A stretch of DNA of 64,000 nt, taken from assembly GCF_016901995.1 (NCBI RefSeq), contig NZ_JACJLE010000019.1, positions 1-64,000 on the forward strand, given 5' to 3'. Within the stretch, counting starts at the first letter, position 1; the number at the start of each line of letters is the position of its first letter. Positions 18,983-28,131 of this stretch are shown piece by piece. The translations under genes and the position numbers were made by a program. Under the pieces are notes generated by a model. The model was not told the origin of the DNA and did not search any database. It worked only from the letters and a program-made list of their open reading frames with translations. Source of the DNA: Bacteroides caecigallinarum. Its GTDB lineage: Bacteria > Bacteroidota > Bacteroidia > Bacteroidales > Bacteroidaceae.

Positions 18983-19012
18983 CTTTGAATTAAAAAAGAA
19001 AGGAGAATTAGT

Positions 19013-19564
19013 ATGAAAATAGTTGTAACCTTCATTATTATGATGATGCCTTTTATGGCATGTAATGTTTATTCGCAGGAGTGTGAGAAAAACATTGATT
19101 CTGAAAAACTGTTAGAGGAGAGGATTGACAGTCTGAAATCGTTCGAAGCAGAGAAAGCTATTACAGACAAACATTTTGTATTGGAGGCAGATAAGGTGGA
19201 GTTCAAACGTGGAGAAACCGTGTTTGTGAATTCTAATACAAACTTCGTTTCTGTTGCCGATGACAAGTCAGTGGTGCAGGTCTCATTTAATGTCCCTGTG
19301 TCCGGACCTAACGGCATTGGCGGTATAACACTTGATGGTAACATATCGAATTATAAACAGAAGCAAGATAAAAAGGGTAATATCAGTATCTCGATGAATG
19401 TTATGGGGGCTGGAATTTCTGCTGTAGTCAATATCGTTAAGTATGCAGGCTCCAATAAAGCGTCTGTGACTATATCACCAAATTTCAACTCAAACCGTAT
19501 TACTCTGAGCGGATATATTGTTCCTTATTATAAGAGCCGCGTGTTTAAAGGAAATTCTATTTGA
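19013..19564 (+). CDS. DUF4251 family secreted protein
   Basis: A 183-residue protein with a signal sequence (MKIVVTFIIMMMPFMACNVYSQ). The DUF4251 pattern is visible: KHFVLEADKVEFKRG, VSVADDKSVVQVSF, GGITLDGNISNY and ANRITLSGYIVP-like text near the end. The family is found widely in Bacteroidales with unknown function; the predicted location is periplasm or outer membrane. An AGGAGA motif lies 8 bases before the ATG. It is the first of three clustered envelope genes. Confidence 0.8.
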   Translation: MKIVVTFIIMMMPFMACNVYSQECEKNIDSEKLLEERIDSLKSFEAEKAITDKHFVLEADKVEFKRGETVFVNSNTNFVSVADDKSVVQVSFNVPVSGPNGIGGITLDGNISNYKQKQDKKGNISISMNVMGAGISAVVNIVKYAGSNKASVTISPNFNSNRITLSGYIVPYYKSRVFKGNSI

Positions 19565-19587
19565 TAATCATTTTAAAACTTGTGAAT

Positions 19588-20208
19588 ATGAAAAAACTAT
19601 TATTTTTTGCTTGTTTGACGTTTGCGTTAGCTTCGTGCGAAAAAGATCCTGACATGTCAGAACTTGACACAGATTTGACGGTATATACTGATTATGACAG
19701 TAGTGCTGATTTTGGAAGTTACAAAACATATTTTCTACCGGACAGTATATTGGAAGCTGGAGGACATAAAGCTACTTACTGGAAGGATGAAAATGCGATG
19801 AAGATAATAAAAGCTGTAGAAAGTCAGATGAATGAACGTGGCTATACCCGTTTGACAGATCCGGAAGATAAGGATAATGCAGATTTGGGTATTCAGCTGT
19901 CTTATGTTGATGAGTCGTATCAGGTCGTATCCGGAGGATATTTTGGCGGATGGTGGGATTACGGTTATTGGGGCCCATGGTGGGGAGGATGGTATTATCC
20001 TTATCCGGTGACTTATACTTATAGCACCAACACTCTGGTTATGGAAATGGTGGATTTGACAGGTGATACTGACGGAAAGAATATTCCGGTGTTATGGTAT
20101 GCCAATGCTTCCGGAGCACAATATAGCGGTATGTATAATTTGCAATTGCTTGTAAATTCAGTGCAACAGGCATTCAAACAGTCGGAATATATTCAATGTA
20201 ATAAATAA
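19588..20208 (+). CDS. DUF4136 domain lipoprotein
   Basis: I chose the ATG at 19588 over 19561 because it begins a normal lipoprotein signal (MKKLLFFACLTFALASC, Cys17). The 206-residue protein has the DUF4136 layout: SSADFGSYKTYFLPD near the N-terminus, then AVESQMNERGYTRL and DLGIQLSYV. A Gly/Trp/Tyr-rich stretch follows (GGYFGGWWDYGYWGPWWGGW). The family is of unknown function and outer-membrane associated. It lies between the DUF4251 gene and a beta-barrel gene, probably in one transcript. Confidence 0.85.
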   Translation: MKKLLFFACLTFALASCEKDPDMSELDTDLTVYTDYDSSADFGSYKTYFLPDSILEAGGHKATYWKDENAMKIIKAVESQMNERGYTRLTDPEDKDNADLGIQLSYVDESYQVVSGGYFGGWWDYGYWGPWWGGWYYPYPVTYTYSTNTLVMEMVDLTGDTDGKNIPVLWYANASGAQYSGMYNLQLLVNSVQQAFKQSEYIQCNK

Positions 20209-20222
20209 AAACGGAGGTAAAA

Positions 20223-20858
20223 ATGAAAACTTATAATAGTATATATAAAAGGTTAATGGTGTTTTGCTGTTTTCTTTCAGCGTTAGTTCTCTCAGCAAAT
20301 GCACAATGGGATGTCAGAAATCTTAATCTTGTGATAGACTGGCAGGTCAATGCTCCGTTCTCTACCGGATATGCAGATAAAATCAGCGGCTGGGGAATGA
20401 ATTACGAATTGAAGTATGAAGTTAATCCTCGTTGGGATCTGGGAGTTTTTGCTTCATTTCATTCAAACCATCAATATGTGGAAAGACAGACATTGCAGCT
20501 TTCGCCTACTGAAAGTCTGACAACAGACCAGCAACGTTCGGCATTCCAGGTGCCTTTTGGTGTAGTGGCAAACTATAAATTGTGGGATGGAAAGCATTTT
20601 GTCCCTTATGTTGGATTAAAGGCAGGTACGATGTTTGCAAGAAACACTACATATTATGGAGTAAAAGGTTTGTATGATAAAGCATGGGGAGGATATGTTT
20701 CTCCTGAAATAGGATTTAATATTTATCCGTGCAAGAACAAGAACTGGGGATTCCATGTGGCCGGATATTATAGTTATGGAACAAATAAGACATATACCTT
20801 AACCAGCGAAATAAATGGTCAGAATAATGCCGGTTTCCGTGTCGGTGTAATCTTCTGA
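20223..20858 (+). CDS. Small outer-membrane beta-barrel protein
   Basis: A 211-residue protein with signal peptide ending LSANAQ. Repeated barrel strands include MNYELKYEVNPRWDLGVFASF, FVPYVGLKAGTMFA and GFRVGVIF at the C-terminus, the last with a terminal Phe as in outer-membrane proteins. A strong ribosome site (ACGGAGG) precedes the ATG, 14 bases after the DUF4136 gene. It is the last gene of the cluster before a hairpin terminator. Substrate unknown. Confidence 0.8.
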   Translation: MKTYNSIYKRLMVFCCFLSALVLSANAQWDVRNLNLVIDWQVNAPFSTGYADKISGWGMNYELKYEVNPRWDLGVFASFHSNHQYVERQTLQLSPTESLTTDQQRSAFQVPFGVVANYKLWDGKHFVPYVGLKAGTMFARNTTYYGVKGLYDKAWGGYVSPEIGFNIYPCKNKNWGFHVAGYYSYGTNKTYTLTSEINGQNNAGFRVGVIF

Positions 20859-20872
20859 TAAATATAAATATT

Positions 20873-20915
20873 AAAGGCAGGAAGTTTGAAACATATGTTG
20901 GAACTTCCTGCCTTT
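20873..20915. terminator. Bidirectional terminator
   Basis: Arms aaaggcaggaagtt (20873-20886) and aacttcctgccttt (20902-20915) form a 14-bp stem between the barrel gene (plus) and the Crp/Fnr gene (minus). Confidence 0.92.
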
Positions 20916-20940
20916 ATTCTTATTGTTTGAAATCTTTTTT

Positions 20941-21534
20941 TTATGAGTTAAGACTGGCCGAACGTACACGGCTTAGAGTCTCCGGAGTCATCTGCAATAA
21001 TGATGCTATATATATAAGTGGAGCCCGCTTCAGTATTTCCGGATGTCTCTGCATGAGCTTGTTGTATCTTTCGTTTGCAGGTTCAAACCTTAACGTATCG
21101 GCCTTCTGCTGTGACGTGATTAATGATTTCTCGAATATCCTTCGGTATAATGTTCCTATTTCGCTGTTTAGCGATGCCAGACGCTCTATGTCATGTTTGT
21201 CGATTTTCCATGCTATGGTTGGCTCCAGGGTTTCAATCATTAATTTTGTAGGTTCTTCGTTAAAGTAACTTTCCAGACATACTATTATCGCATCTTCGTA
21301 TCCGATATGTTCTGTAAGGTCTTTATCGTATTTGAAGTAGAACTGGCGTGTCATGCCTTTGTCTATGAAATATAGTGACTTGCACACTTGGCCCTCGTCC
21401 AGTATTTTCTCACCTTTCTTGTATTTTTCAACTGTAAGTATTTCAGCGAATGCCTTTAATACTTCTTTACTTAGCGGACAATCCAATGTAAAGGATATCC
21501 TTTTGGCAATATCTAAATTTGAGTTCATATTCAT
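20941..21534 (-). CDS. Crp/Fnr-family regulator with cyclic-nucleotide-binding domain
   Basis: A 197-residue protein. The N-terminal beta-roll (about residues 20-120) is of the cNMP-binding type (KYKKGEKILDEGQVCKSLYFIDKGMTR). The C-terminus, ERYNKLMQRHPEILKRAPLIYIASLLQM with TPETLSRVR following, is the compact helix-turn-helix usual in Bacteroidota Crp-like proteins. The effector is unknown and the motif for cAMP binding is not conserved. It is encoded 14 bases after the YitT gene, which it may regulate. Confidence 0.87.
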   Translation of the reverse strand: MNMNSNLDIAKRISFTLDCPLSKEVLKAFAEILTVEKYKKGEKILDEGQVCKSLYFIDKGMTRQFYFKYDKDLTEHIGYEDAIIVCLESYFNEEPTKLMIETLEPTIAWKIDKHDIERLASLNSEIGTLYRRIFEKSLITSQQKADTLRFEPANERYNKLMQRHPEILKRAPLIYIASLLQMTPETLSRVRSASLNS

Positions 21535-21548
21535 TGGATTATTATTTA

Positions 21549-22436
21549 TTACTTAACTTTGATTTTATCGAAACCTTCACCAAATACACCGATTACTGCA
21601 CTTTGTGATACAAAAGCGTTAGGGTCAATGTCTTTAATCAGACGGAAAATCATGTTTGACTCACGTTTTTTTGCAAGGACGAACATCATTTTCACATTAT
21701 TGTTCGTGTAACATCCCACTCCGTCTATAAATGTAACCCCACGGTGCAGATCTTTGTTTATCCTTTTACCTATTTCTTCGTATTTACGGGATATGATGAA
21801 GAATTGTACAGACTGGCGTGCGCTGTTTACTACTTGGTCCAGTACAAAGCTTGATATGAACAATACTACATATCCGTAAACCACTTTCTCCCAATCATGC
21901 AGTACAAAATAGCTGGATGATATAATTATAATGTCACATATCAGAATTACTCTTCCCAGCGTGATGTCGCGGTATTTATTGATGATTGCTGCAATAATAT
22001 CAGTACCTCCTGTGCTGCCGTTTGCGGAAAATGCTACACCTATACCTCCGCCGCAGAAAGATGCTCCAAGCACGCATGCCATGAAGGGCTGGTCGTTAAT
22101 AAGCGATCCTTTGATGAAATGCTGGAATATTGGTGTGGCGAATGTAAGTACACCTACAGCAAATATGGTTTTCAGGCAGAATTTTAATCCCAAAATCTTT
22201 AATGCCAGAAGAAGAAGGCTGAAATTGATAATCAGATAAGTATATTGTACTGGAAAACCGGTTGCCCAATATACTACAGAGGCAATGCCAGGAACAGCAC
22301 CGGAAGGCAAATTGTTCGGTAATAAAAATACTGTCCATCCTATGGCGTACATAATCATCCCTAATGCAATCAATAGATAGTCTTTAGTTTCTCTAAGTAA
22401 TTGCTGTCTATTCAAATTCTGAAAAATAGAACTCAT
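21549..22436 (-). CDS. YitT-family membrane protein (DUF161/DUF2179)
   Basis: A 295-residue integral membrane protein. The N-terminal half has about five membrane segments with the family motif SGAVPGIASVVYWATG and the glycine-rich GVAFSANGSTGGTDIIA. The C-terminal soluble DUF2179 domain (about 205-290) has HRGVTFIDGVGCYTNNNVKMMFVLAKKRE. Function is unsettled in the family. A TAACTTTG -7 box lies at 22484-22491 on the minus strand. It is the first gene of an operon with the Crp/Fnr gene. Confidence 0.9.
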   Translation of the reverse strand: MSSIFQNLNRQQLLRETKDYLLIALGMIMYAIGWTVFLLPNNLPSGAVPGIASVVYWATGFPVQYTYLIINFSLLLLALKILGLKFCLKTIFAVGVLTFATPIFQHFIKGSLINDQPFMACVLGASFCGGGIGVAFSANGSTGGTDIIAAIINKYRDITLGRVILICDIIIISSSYFVLHDWEKVVYGYVVLFISSFVLDQVVNSARQSVQFFIISRKYEEIGKRINKDLHRGVTFIDGVGCYTNNNVKMMFVLAKKRESNMIFRLIKDIDPNAFVSQSAVIGVFGEGFDKIKVK

Positions 22437-22483
22437 CTTTCATCTATTTTTATTAGTAAAACAATTATATTTTTTAACCGCAG

Positions 22484-22491
22484 CAAAGTTA
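22484..22491 (-). promoter_or_regulatory. -7 element for the yitT-like/crp-like operon
   Basis: TAACTTTG on the minus strand, 48 bases before the ATG at 22436. No good -33 box at 19 bases. Confidence 0.5.
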
Positions 22492-22626
22492 CTAAAAAAA
22501 ATAATTATTGATATAAATCAATTGTGAAAAATGCGGATTAATATCAGAATGTAAAAAAAGTTTAGTAAAGACGTAACTTGATATACAAAAGCGCCGTTTT
22601 ATATTTCATTAATGACATTTTTTTCA

Positions 22627-22634
22627 TATTTTTG
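22627..22634 (+). promoter_or_regulatory. -7 element for dapL
   Basis: TATTTTTG, 28 bases before the dapL ATG, with a near-match TTTC about 19 bases upstream (22604-22607). Confidence 0.6.
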
Positions 22635-22661
22635 CAGCCGAATAGACTAAAAATATGATAT

Positions 22662-23891
22662 ATGGCATTAGTCAACGAACATTTGTTAAAACTGCCCGAC
22701 AATTATTTATTTACTGACTTGGCGAAAAAGGTAAATACTTTTAAGGTTACTCATCCTAAGGCGGATGTCATTAATTTGGGAATAGGTGACGTTACCCGTC
22801 CGATACCGCAAGCGTGTTTGAATGCTATGCATAAGGCACTTGAGGACCAGGCAAAAGCAGAAACATTCCATGGCTATGGACCTGAACAGGGGTACAGCTT
22901 TCTTATAGATGCCATATTGAAGCATGATTATGCATCAAGGGGAATCAGTCTTGAGCATAGCGAGATATTTATTAATGACGGAGCGAAAACGGATTCCGGC
23001 AATTTCGGGGATATTTTAAGGCATGACAACAGCATTGGAGTAACCGATCCGATATATCCTGCATACATAGATTCTAATGTATCGTGCGGACGTGCAGGTA
23101 CTTTGGGTGAAGGATACAGGTGGAGTAATGTGATTTATATGCCGTGCAGTCCGGAGAACAATTTCATACCACCTATTCCGGAGCAACGTGTTGATATCGT
23201 GTATTTATGTTTCCCAAATAATCCTACCGGTACTGTCTTGACTAAGGCTGAACTGAAAAAATGGGTGAACTATGCTATAGAGAATGACACGCTTATACTG
23301 TTTGATGCAGCTTACGAGGCGTATATAAGACAACCTGATATTCCTCATTCTATATATGAGATAAAAGGTGCGAAGAAAGTTGCCATAGAATTCAGAAGCT
23401 ATTCAAAAACAGCCGGATTTACGGGAATAAGATGCGGATATACAGTTGTTCCCAAGGAAGTTACTGCATCAACTCTTATGGGAGAAAGGATCTCGCTTAA
23501 TAAATTATGGCTTAAAAGGCAGACAACCAAATTCAACGGTGCGTCGTACATTGCACAAAGAGGTGCCGAAGCAGTATATAGTCCGGAAGGTAAAGAACAG
23601 GTCAAAGCCATGATTGATTATTATATGGAGAATGCCTCAATAATGAAAAAAGGGCTTACCAGTATCGGACTTAGGGCATACGGCGGAGAGAATGCTCCTT
23701 ATTTATGGGTTAAAGCTCCTAAGGGTATGACATCGTGGGGCTTTTTCGATAAACTTCTTTACGAGGCTCAGGTGGTAAGTACGCCTGGAATAGGTTTCGG
23801 ACCGAGCGGAGAGGGTTATATCCGTCTTACAGCTTTCGGCGACAGGGACAGGTGTAAGGAAGGAATACAAAGAATTTGTCAAAACATATAG
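22662..23891 (+). CDS. dapL: LL-diaminopimelate aminotransferase
   Basis: A 409-residue class I aminotransferase, normal length for DapL. It makes LL-diaminopimelate directly from tetrahydrodipicolinate, a shortcut of lysine and peptidoglycan precursor synthesis. DapL features are the N-terminus NEHLLKLPDNYLFTDLAKKV, GDVTRP, FPNNPTG and the PLP lysine in SYSKTAGFTGIRCGY. It lies 50 bases before glnN on the same strand, so the two nitrogen-metabolism genes may share a transcript. Confidence 0.96.
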   Translation: MALVNEHLLKLPDNYLFTDLAKKVNTFKVTHPKADVINLGIGDVTRPIPQACLNAMHKALEDQAKAETFHGYGPEQGYSFLIDAILKHDYASRGISLEHSEIFINDGAKTDSGNFGDILRHDNSIGVTDPIYPAYIDSNVSCGRAGTLGEGYRWSNVIYMPCSPENNFIPPIPEQRVDIVYLCFPNNPTGTVLTKAELKKWVNYAIENDTLILFDAAYEAYIRQPDIPHSIYEIKGAKKVAIEFRSYSKTAGFTGIRCGYTVVPKEVTASTLMGERISLNKLWLKRQTTKFNGASYIAQRGAEAVYSPEGKEQVKAMIDYYMENASIMKKGLTSIGLRAYGGENAPYLWVKAPKGMTSWGFFDKLLYEAQVVSTPGIGFGPSGEGYIRLTAFGDRDRCKEGIQRICQNI

Positions 23892-23941
23892 ATTTACATT
23901 TGAATAAACAATCAATATTATAATATACAAACTTAGGTATT

Positions 23942-26131
23942 ATGTCACAATTAAGATTTAAAGTAGTAGAAGAGGCTTTTCACAAGAAACCTGTAAATGT
24001 GCCATCGCCATCACAGCGTCCTAGTGAATATTTTGCCAAATATGTATTCAATCGTGAGAAGATGTTCAAGTATCTTCCAAGCAAGGTTTATACGAAACTT
24101 ATTGATGTGATAGATAATGGTGCCACTTTGGATCGCAGTATAGCAAATGAAGTTGCAGCCGGAATGAAGAAATGGGCTGTAGAACTTGGAGCTACACATT
24201 ATACTCACTGGTTCCAGCCTTTGACAGAAGGTACAGCTGAAAAGCATGATGCTTTTGTGGAACATGACGGTAAAGGAGGCATGCTTGAAGACTTTTCTGG
24301 AAAACTTCTTGTACAGCAGGAATCGGATGGTTCGTCGTTCCCTAACGGTGGTATCCGTAATACTTTCGAAGCCCGCGGATACAGTGCTTGGGATCCTTCA
24401 TCACCAGTGTTCGTAGTTGATGATACATTGTGTATTCCTACAATCTTCATTGCATATACAGGAGAGTCGCTTGACTATAAGGCACCTCTTTTGAAATCTA
24501 TACATGCAGTGACAAAATCTGCACTTGACGTAATACACTATTTTGACCCTTCTGTAAAGAAAGTATATTCATATCTGGGATGGGAACAGGAGTATTTCCT
24601 TGTTGACGAAGGCTTGTATGCTGCACGTCCTGACCTGTTGCTTACAGGACGTACGCTGATGGGACATGAGGCTTCCAAGAACCAGCAGCTTGAAGACCAC
24701 TATTTCGGTGCTATCCCTACACGTGTGGCTGCATTTATGAAGGATTTGGAAATCCAGTCACTTGAACTTGGTATCCCTGTAAAGACTCGTCATAATGAGG
24801 TTGCACCAAACCAGTTTGAGCTTGCACCTATCTATGAGGAATGTAACTTGGCTGTTGACCACAACATGCTTGTTATGTCGCTCATGCGTAAGATTGCACG
24901 TAACCATGGTTTCAGGGTGTTGCTTCATGAAAAACCTTTCAAGGGTGTGAACGGTTCTGGTAAGCATAACAACTGGTCGCTTGGTACTGATACTGGTGTA
25001 CTGCTGATGGCTCCGGGTAAGACTTCGGAAGAAAATCTGCGTTTCATCACATTCGTTGTCAATACATTGATGGCTGTTTATCACCACAACGGCTTGCTCA
25101 AGGCATCTATCATGAGTGCAACAAACTCTCATCGTCTTGGAGCACACGAAGCTCCTCCTGCAATCATTTCTTCATTCCTCGGTTCTCAGTTGAGTAAGGT
25201 GCTCGACCATATAGAAGAAAGCAAGGCGGACGAGTTCATGTCATTGAGCGACAAGTTGGGATTGAAGCTTGACATTCCTCAGATTCCTGAACTGCTGATA
25301 GATAATACAGACCGTAACCGTACTTCGCCATTCGCATTTACAGGAAACAGATTTGAATTCCGTGCTCCGGGTTCTGAATCTAACTGTGCAAGTGCAATGA
25401 TAGCATTGAACACTGCTGTGGCAGAACAGTTGATGATATTCAAGAAGGAAGTTGACGAGCTTATCGAAAAGGGTGAACCTAAGATGTCAGCTATACTTCA
25501 GACCATCCGCAAGTACATAACTATATGCAAGCCTATACGTTTCGACGGTAACGGATATAGCGACGAATGGAAAGAAGAGGCAAAACGTCGTGGTCTGGAT
25601 TGCGAGACAAGTTGTCCGTTGATTTTCGACAACTACATGAAACCTGAAACAATCAAGATGTTCGAGTCAACAGGTGTAATGAACCGTAAGGAGCTTGAGG
25701 CACGTAACGAGGTTAAATGGGAAATGTATGTAAAGAAAATCCAGATTGAAGCCCGTGTGCTCGGCGATTTGGTTATGAACCATGTAGTTCCTGTAGCTAC
25801 TGAATATCAGACTAAGTTGTTGGATAATGTATATAAGACCAAGTCAGTATTCGGTGAAGAAGAAACAAAGAAGTTGTCTGCCGAAAATATAACTATCATT
25901 AGAGAAATAGCTGAGCATACTGCCTATATCAAGGAAAATGTAGATGCTATGGTTGAAGCCAGAAGGGTAGCAAACAGAATAGAGTCTATCCGCGAAAGAG
26001 CAATCGCTTATCATGACAAGATAGCTCCGATGCTGGAAGAAATACGTTACCATATTGACCAACTTGAACTTATGGTAGATGACCGTATGTGGACACTTCC
26101 TAAGTATAGAGAGTTGTTGTTTATAAGATAA
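23942..26131 (+). CDS. glnN: Type III glutamine synthetase
   Basis: A 729-residue GSIII, about 250 residues longer than GSI and typical of Bacteroidota. It makes glutamine from glutamate, ammonia and ATP. Family motifs include THYTHWFQPLTEGTAEKHD near residue 80, SYLGWEQEYFLVD, TRHNEVAPNQFELAP, HEKPFKGVNGSGKHNNWS and NRTSPFAFTGNRFEFRAPGS. The sequence is complete and undamaged. It is followed 12 bases later by the TspO gene. Confidence 0.97.
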   Translation: MSQLRFKVVEEAFHKKPVNVPSPSQRPSEYFAKYVFNREKMFKYLPSKVYTKLIDVIDNGATLDRSIANEVAAGMKKWAVELGATHYTHWFQPLTEGTAEKHDAFVEHDGKGGMLEDFSGKLLVQQESDGSSFPNGGIRNTFEARGYSAWDPSSPVFVVDDTLCIPTIFIAYTGESLDYKAPLLKSIHAVTKSALDVIHYFDPSVKKVYSYLGWEQEYFLVDEGLYAARPDLLLTGRTLMGHEASKNQQLEDHYFGAIPTRVAAFMKDLEIQSLELGIPVKTRHNEVAPNQFELAPIYEECNLAVDHNMLVMSLMRKIARNHGFRVLLHEKPFKGVNGSGKHNNWSLGTDTGVLLMAPGKTSEENLRFITFVVNTLMAVYHHNGLLKASIMSATNSHRLGAHEAPPAIISSFLGSQLSKVLDHIEESKADEFMSLSDKLGLKLDIPQIPELLIDNTDRNRTSPFAFTGNRFEFRAPGSESNCASAMIALNTAVAEQLMIFKKEVDELIEKGEPKMSAILQTIRKYITICKPIRFDGNGYSDEWKEEAKRRGLDCETSCPLIFDNYMKPETIKMFESTGVMNRKELEARNEVKWEMYVKKIQIEARVLGDLVMNHVVPVATEYQTKLLDNVYKTKSVFGEEETKKLSAENITIIREIAEHTAYIKENVDAMVEARRVANRIESIRERAIAYHDKIAPMLEEIRYHIDQLELMVDDRMWTLPKYRELLFIR

Positions 26132-26143
26132 AAACAGAATGTC

Positions 26144-26599
26144 ATGAAGCGTATCATCAATTATATATGGCCTGTCCTCTTATGTTTCGGCATTGGCTTT
26201 GCTGCAAGCAGGCTCCAGTCTGAGTCCATGATGGAGTGGTACCCTCATCTGAATAAGTCAGCTCTGACTCCGCCAAATATAGCATTTCCTATTGCATGGT
26301 CGGTTATATACCTGCTGATGGGGCTTTCATTAGGAAGAGTATTGAACAAAGGAGGTAAGAAAAGTACTGTAATCTGGATGGTTCAGCTTGTGTTTAATTT
26401 CCTTTGGAGCATATTGTTCTTCACTATGCGTATGCCGGTTTTAGGAATGATTGACATACTGCTTCTTGATGCTTCCGTTATCTGGTTCATGATGACCGTA
26501 AGGAAGAAAGACAAGCTTGCACAATATATGTTTATACCTTATATAATATGGCTCGTAATTGCCACTTATCTGAACGGATATATTGTGATAAATAATTGA
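26144..26599 (+). CDS. TspO/MBR-family tryptophan-rich sensory protein
   Basis: A 151-residue five-helix membrane protein. Motifs are WYPHLNKSALTPPN near residue 32, WSVIYLLMGLSLGRVL and FNFLWSILFFTMRMPVLGMIDI. These are hallmarks of TspO/MBR, which binds porphyrins and other ligands. It starts 12 bases after glnN and ends before a strong terminator, so it is probably the last gene of the dapL-glnN-tspO unit. Confidence 0.93.
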   Translation: MKRIINYIWPVLLCFGIGFAASRLQSESMMEWYPHLNKSALTPPNIAFPIAWSVIYLLMGLSLGRVLNKGGKKSTVIWMVQLVFNFLWSILFFTMRMPVLGMIDILLLDASVIWFMMTVRKKDKLAQYMFIPYIIWLVIATYLNGYIVINN

Positions 26600-26618
26600 T
26601 ATTACTCTTATAATTTAG

Positions 26619-26660
26619 AAATCCCGGAACAGACACTTGTGCTTGTTCCGGGATTTTTTT
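26619..26660 (+). terminator. Terminator after the tspO-like gene
   Basis: Arms aaatcccggaaca (26619-26631) and tgttccgggattt (26644-26656), followed by a T-run: a classic rho-independent terminator. Confidence 0.93.
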
Positions 26661-26682
26661 ATTCATCTTTTGTGAGCTGCTG

Positions 26683-26763
26683 ACCATGGTCGGCAGCAGT
26701 GTCCACTATCGTCGGCAGCACTGCTTACTATGGTCAGCAGCATTGCCGACTAAAGTCGGCACC
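26683..26763. repeat. 22-bp tandem repeat, 3.7 copies
   Basis: Units at 26683-26704, 26705-26726, 26727-26748 and a partial at 26749-26763 share the core actatsgtcrgcagcantg. Local inverted repeats occur inside: gccgact-aa-agtcggc at 26745-26760 and a near-palindrome around ccatgg at 26681-26694. The repeat is GC-rich against its surroundings and lies between the terminator and serB. Confidence 0.88.
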
Positions 26764-26877
26764 AAAAAAATCGTCAATTGCAGAATATGACTTAAAATGA
26801 GCTCCCCTCATACATGAATTCCGTTAAAACTGATTTATACATGAGGTGGGAAACTTGATATATGCAGGTATTTCTCT

Positions 26878-28104
26878 TTATAGTTTTCCTTTCTCGTCAA
26901 GATAAGAATCCTTGAATCCCAGGAAATATAACACTCCGTCCAGTCCTATTGTGTTGATGGACTGTTCGGCATTTTCCACAACCTTAGGTTTGGCGTGGAA
27001 TGCTATGCCAAGTCCGGCAGTAGAAAGCATAGGCAGGTCATTTGCTCCGTCGCCCACTGCTATTGTCTGCGCAATGTCAACTTTTTCTACCTGTGCCAGC
27101 AGTCTGAGCAGTTCGGCTTTTCGTTTTCCGTCAACTATTTCGCCTAGATACCTTCCGGTGAGTTTTCCGTTCTCTATTTCAAGCTCGTTGGCATATACAT
27201 AGTCTATTCCGAATTTACGTTTCAGGTATTCACCGAAGTAGGTAAATCCTCCGGAAAGTATGGCTATCTTGTAGCCGTAATGTTTCAGTACGAACATAAG
27301 CCTTTCCACACCTTCTGTGATAGGCAGGTTTTCTGCTATTTCTTTCATCACACTTTCGTCAAGCCCTTTAAGCAGTGCCACCCTCTCTGTAAAACTTTCC
27401 TTGAAATCTATTTCACCACGCATAGCACGTTCGGTTATGGCTTTTACCTGTTCGCCTACACCGGCACGTTCTGCCAATTCGTCTATACATTCGGTCTGTA
27501 TCAGTGTAGAGTCCATATCGAAGCAGATAAGTCTTCGCATACGGCGATACATATTGTCAAGCTGCAATGAGAAGTCCATTCCCATCTCGCTGCTCAGTTT
27601 CATCAGGCTGCGCTGCATTTCCACTCTGTTCTTCGGATTTCCTCTCACAGAGAATTCTATACAAGATCTTACGCTTGCCTTTTCTTCATCAAGTGGCACA
27701 CGTCCTGTGAGACGTTTTATTGAGTCGATGTTCAGTCCCTGTTCAGCTATGATTTTTGTTGCGGCAGAAATCTGTTTCGCTGTCAGTCGTCTGCCCAGTA
27801 TTGTGATTATGTATCTGTTTTTTCCCTGCATTGAAACCCAGTTTTCGTATTCTTCTACAGATACTGGATAGAATCGTATGTTTACACCCAGTTCCGATGC
27901 TTTGAACAGGAGTTCCTTCATTATGTTTCCCGATTCAGTCTCCTTGCTTTTGAACAGTATCCCCAACGATAGTGTCTGGTGTATGTCTGCCTGACCTATA
28001 TCCAGTATTGTTACATCATATTTTGATAATATTTCCGTTACTGAAGCTGTAAGTCCCGGACGGTCGATGCCTGTTATTCTTATTAGTGTCAGCTCTGTGT
28101 TCAT
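26878..28104 (-). CDS. serB: Phosphoserine phosphatase with N-terminal ACT-type domains
   Basis: A 408-residue HAD phosphatase that makes serine from phosphoserine. The N-terminus (residues 1-180) has two ACT-like segments (TLIRITGIDRPGLTASVTEIL and YIITILGRRLTAKQISA), probably serine sensing. The HAD nucleophile motif is FDMDST (Asp196, Asp198). SGGFTYFGEYLKRK and VGDGANDLPML complete the active site. It lies 27 bases after the GH29-like gene on the same strand. Confidence 0.95.
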   Translation of the reverse strand: MNTELTLIRITGIDRPGLTASVTEILSKYDVTILDIGQADIHQTLSLGILFKSKETESGNIMKELLFKASELGVNIRFYPVSVEEYENWVSMQGKNRYIITILGRRLTAKQISAATKIIAEQGLNIDSIKRLTGRVPLDEEKASVRSCIEFSVRGNPKNRVEMQRSLMKLSSEMGMDFSLQLDNMYRRMRRLICFDMDSTLIQTECIDELAERAGVGEQVKAITERAMRGEIDFKESFTERVALLKGLDESVMKEIAENLPITEGVERLMFVLKHYGYKIAILSGGFTYFGEYLKRKFGIDYVYANELEIENGKLTGRYLGEIVDGKRKAELLRLLAQVEKVDIAQTIAVGDGANDLPMLSTAGLGIAFHAKPKVVENAEQSINTIGLDGVLYFLGFKDSYLDEKGKL

Positions 28105-28131
28105 AATGTTTTGACAATATGTATTTGTTTT

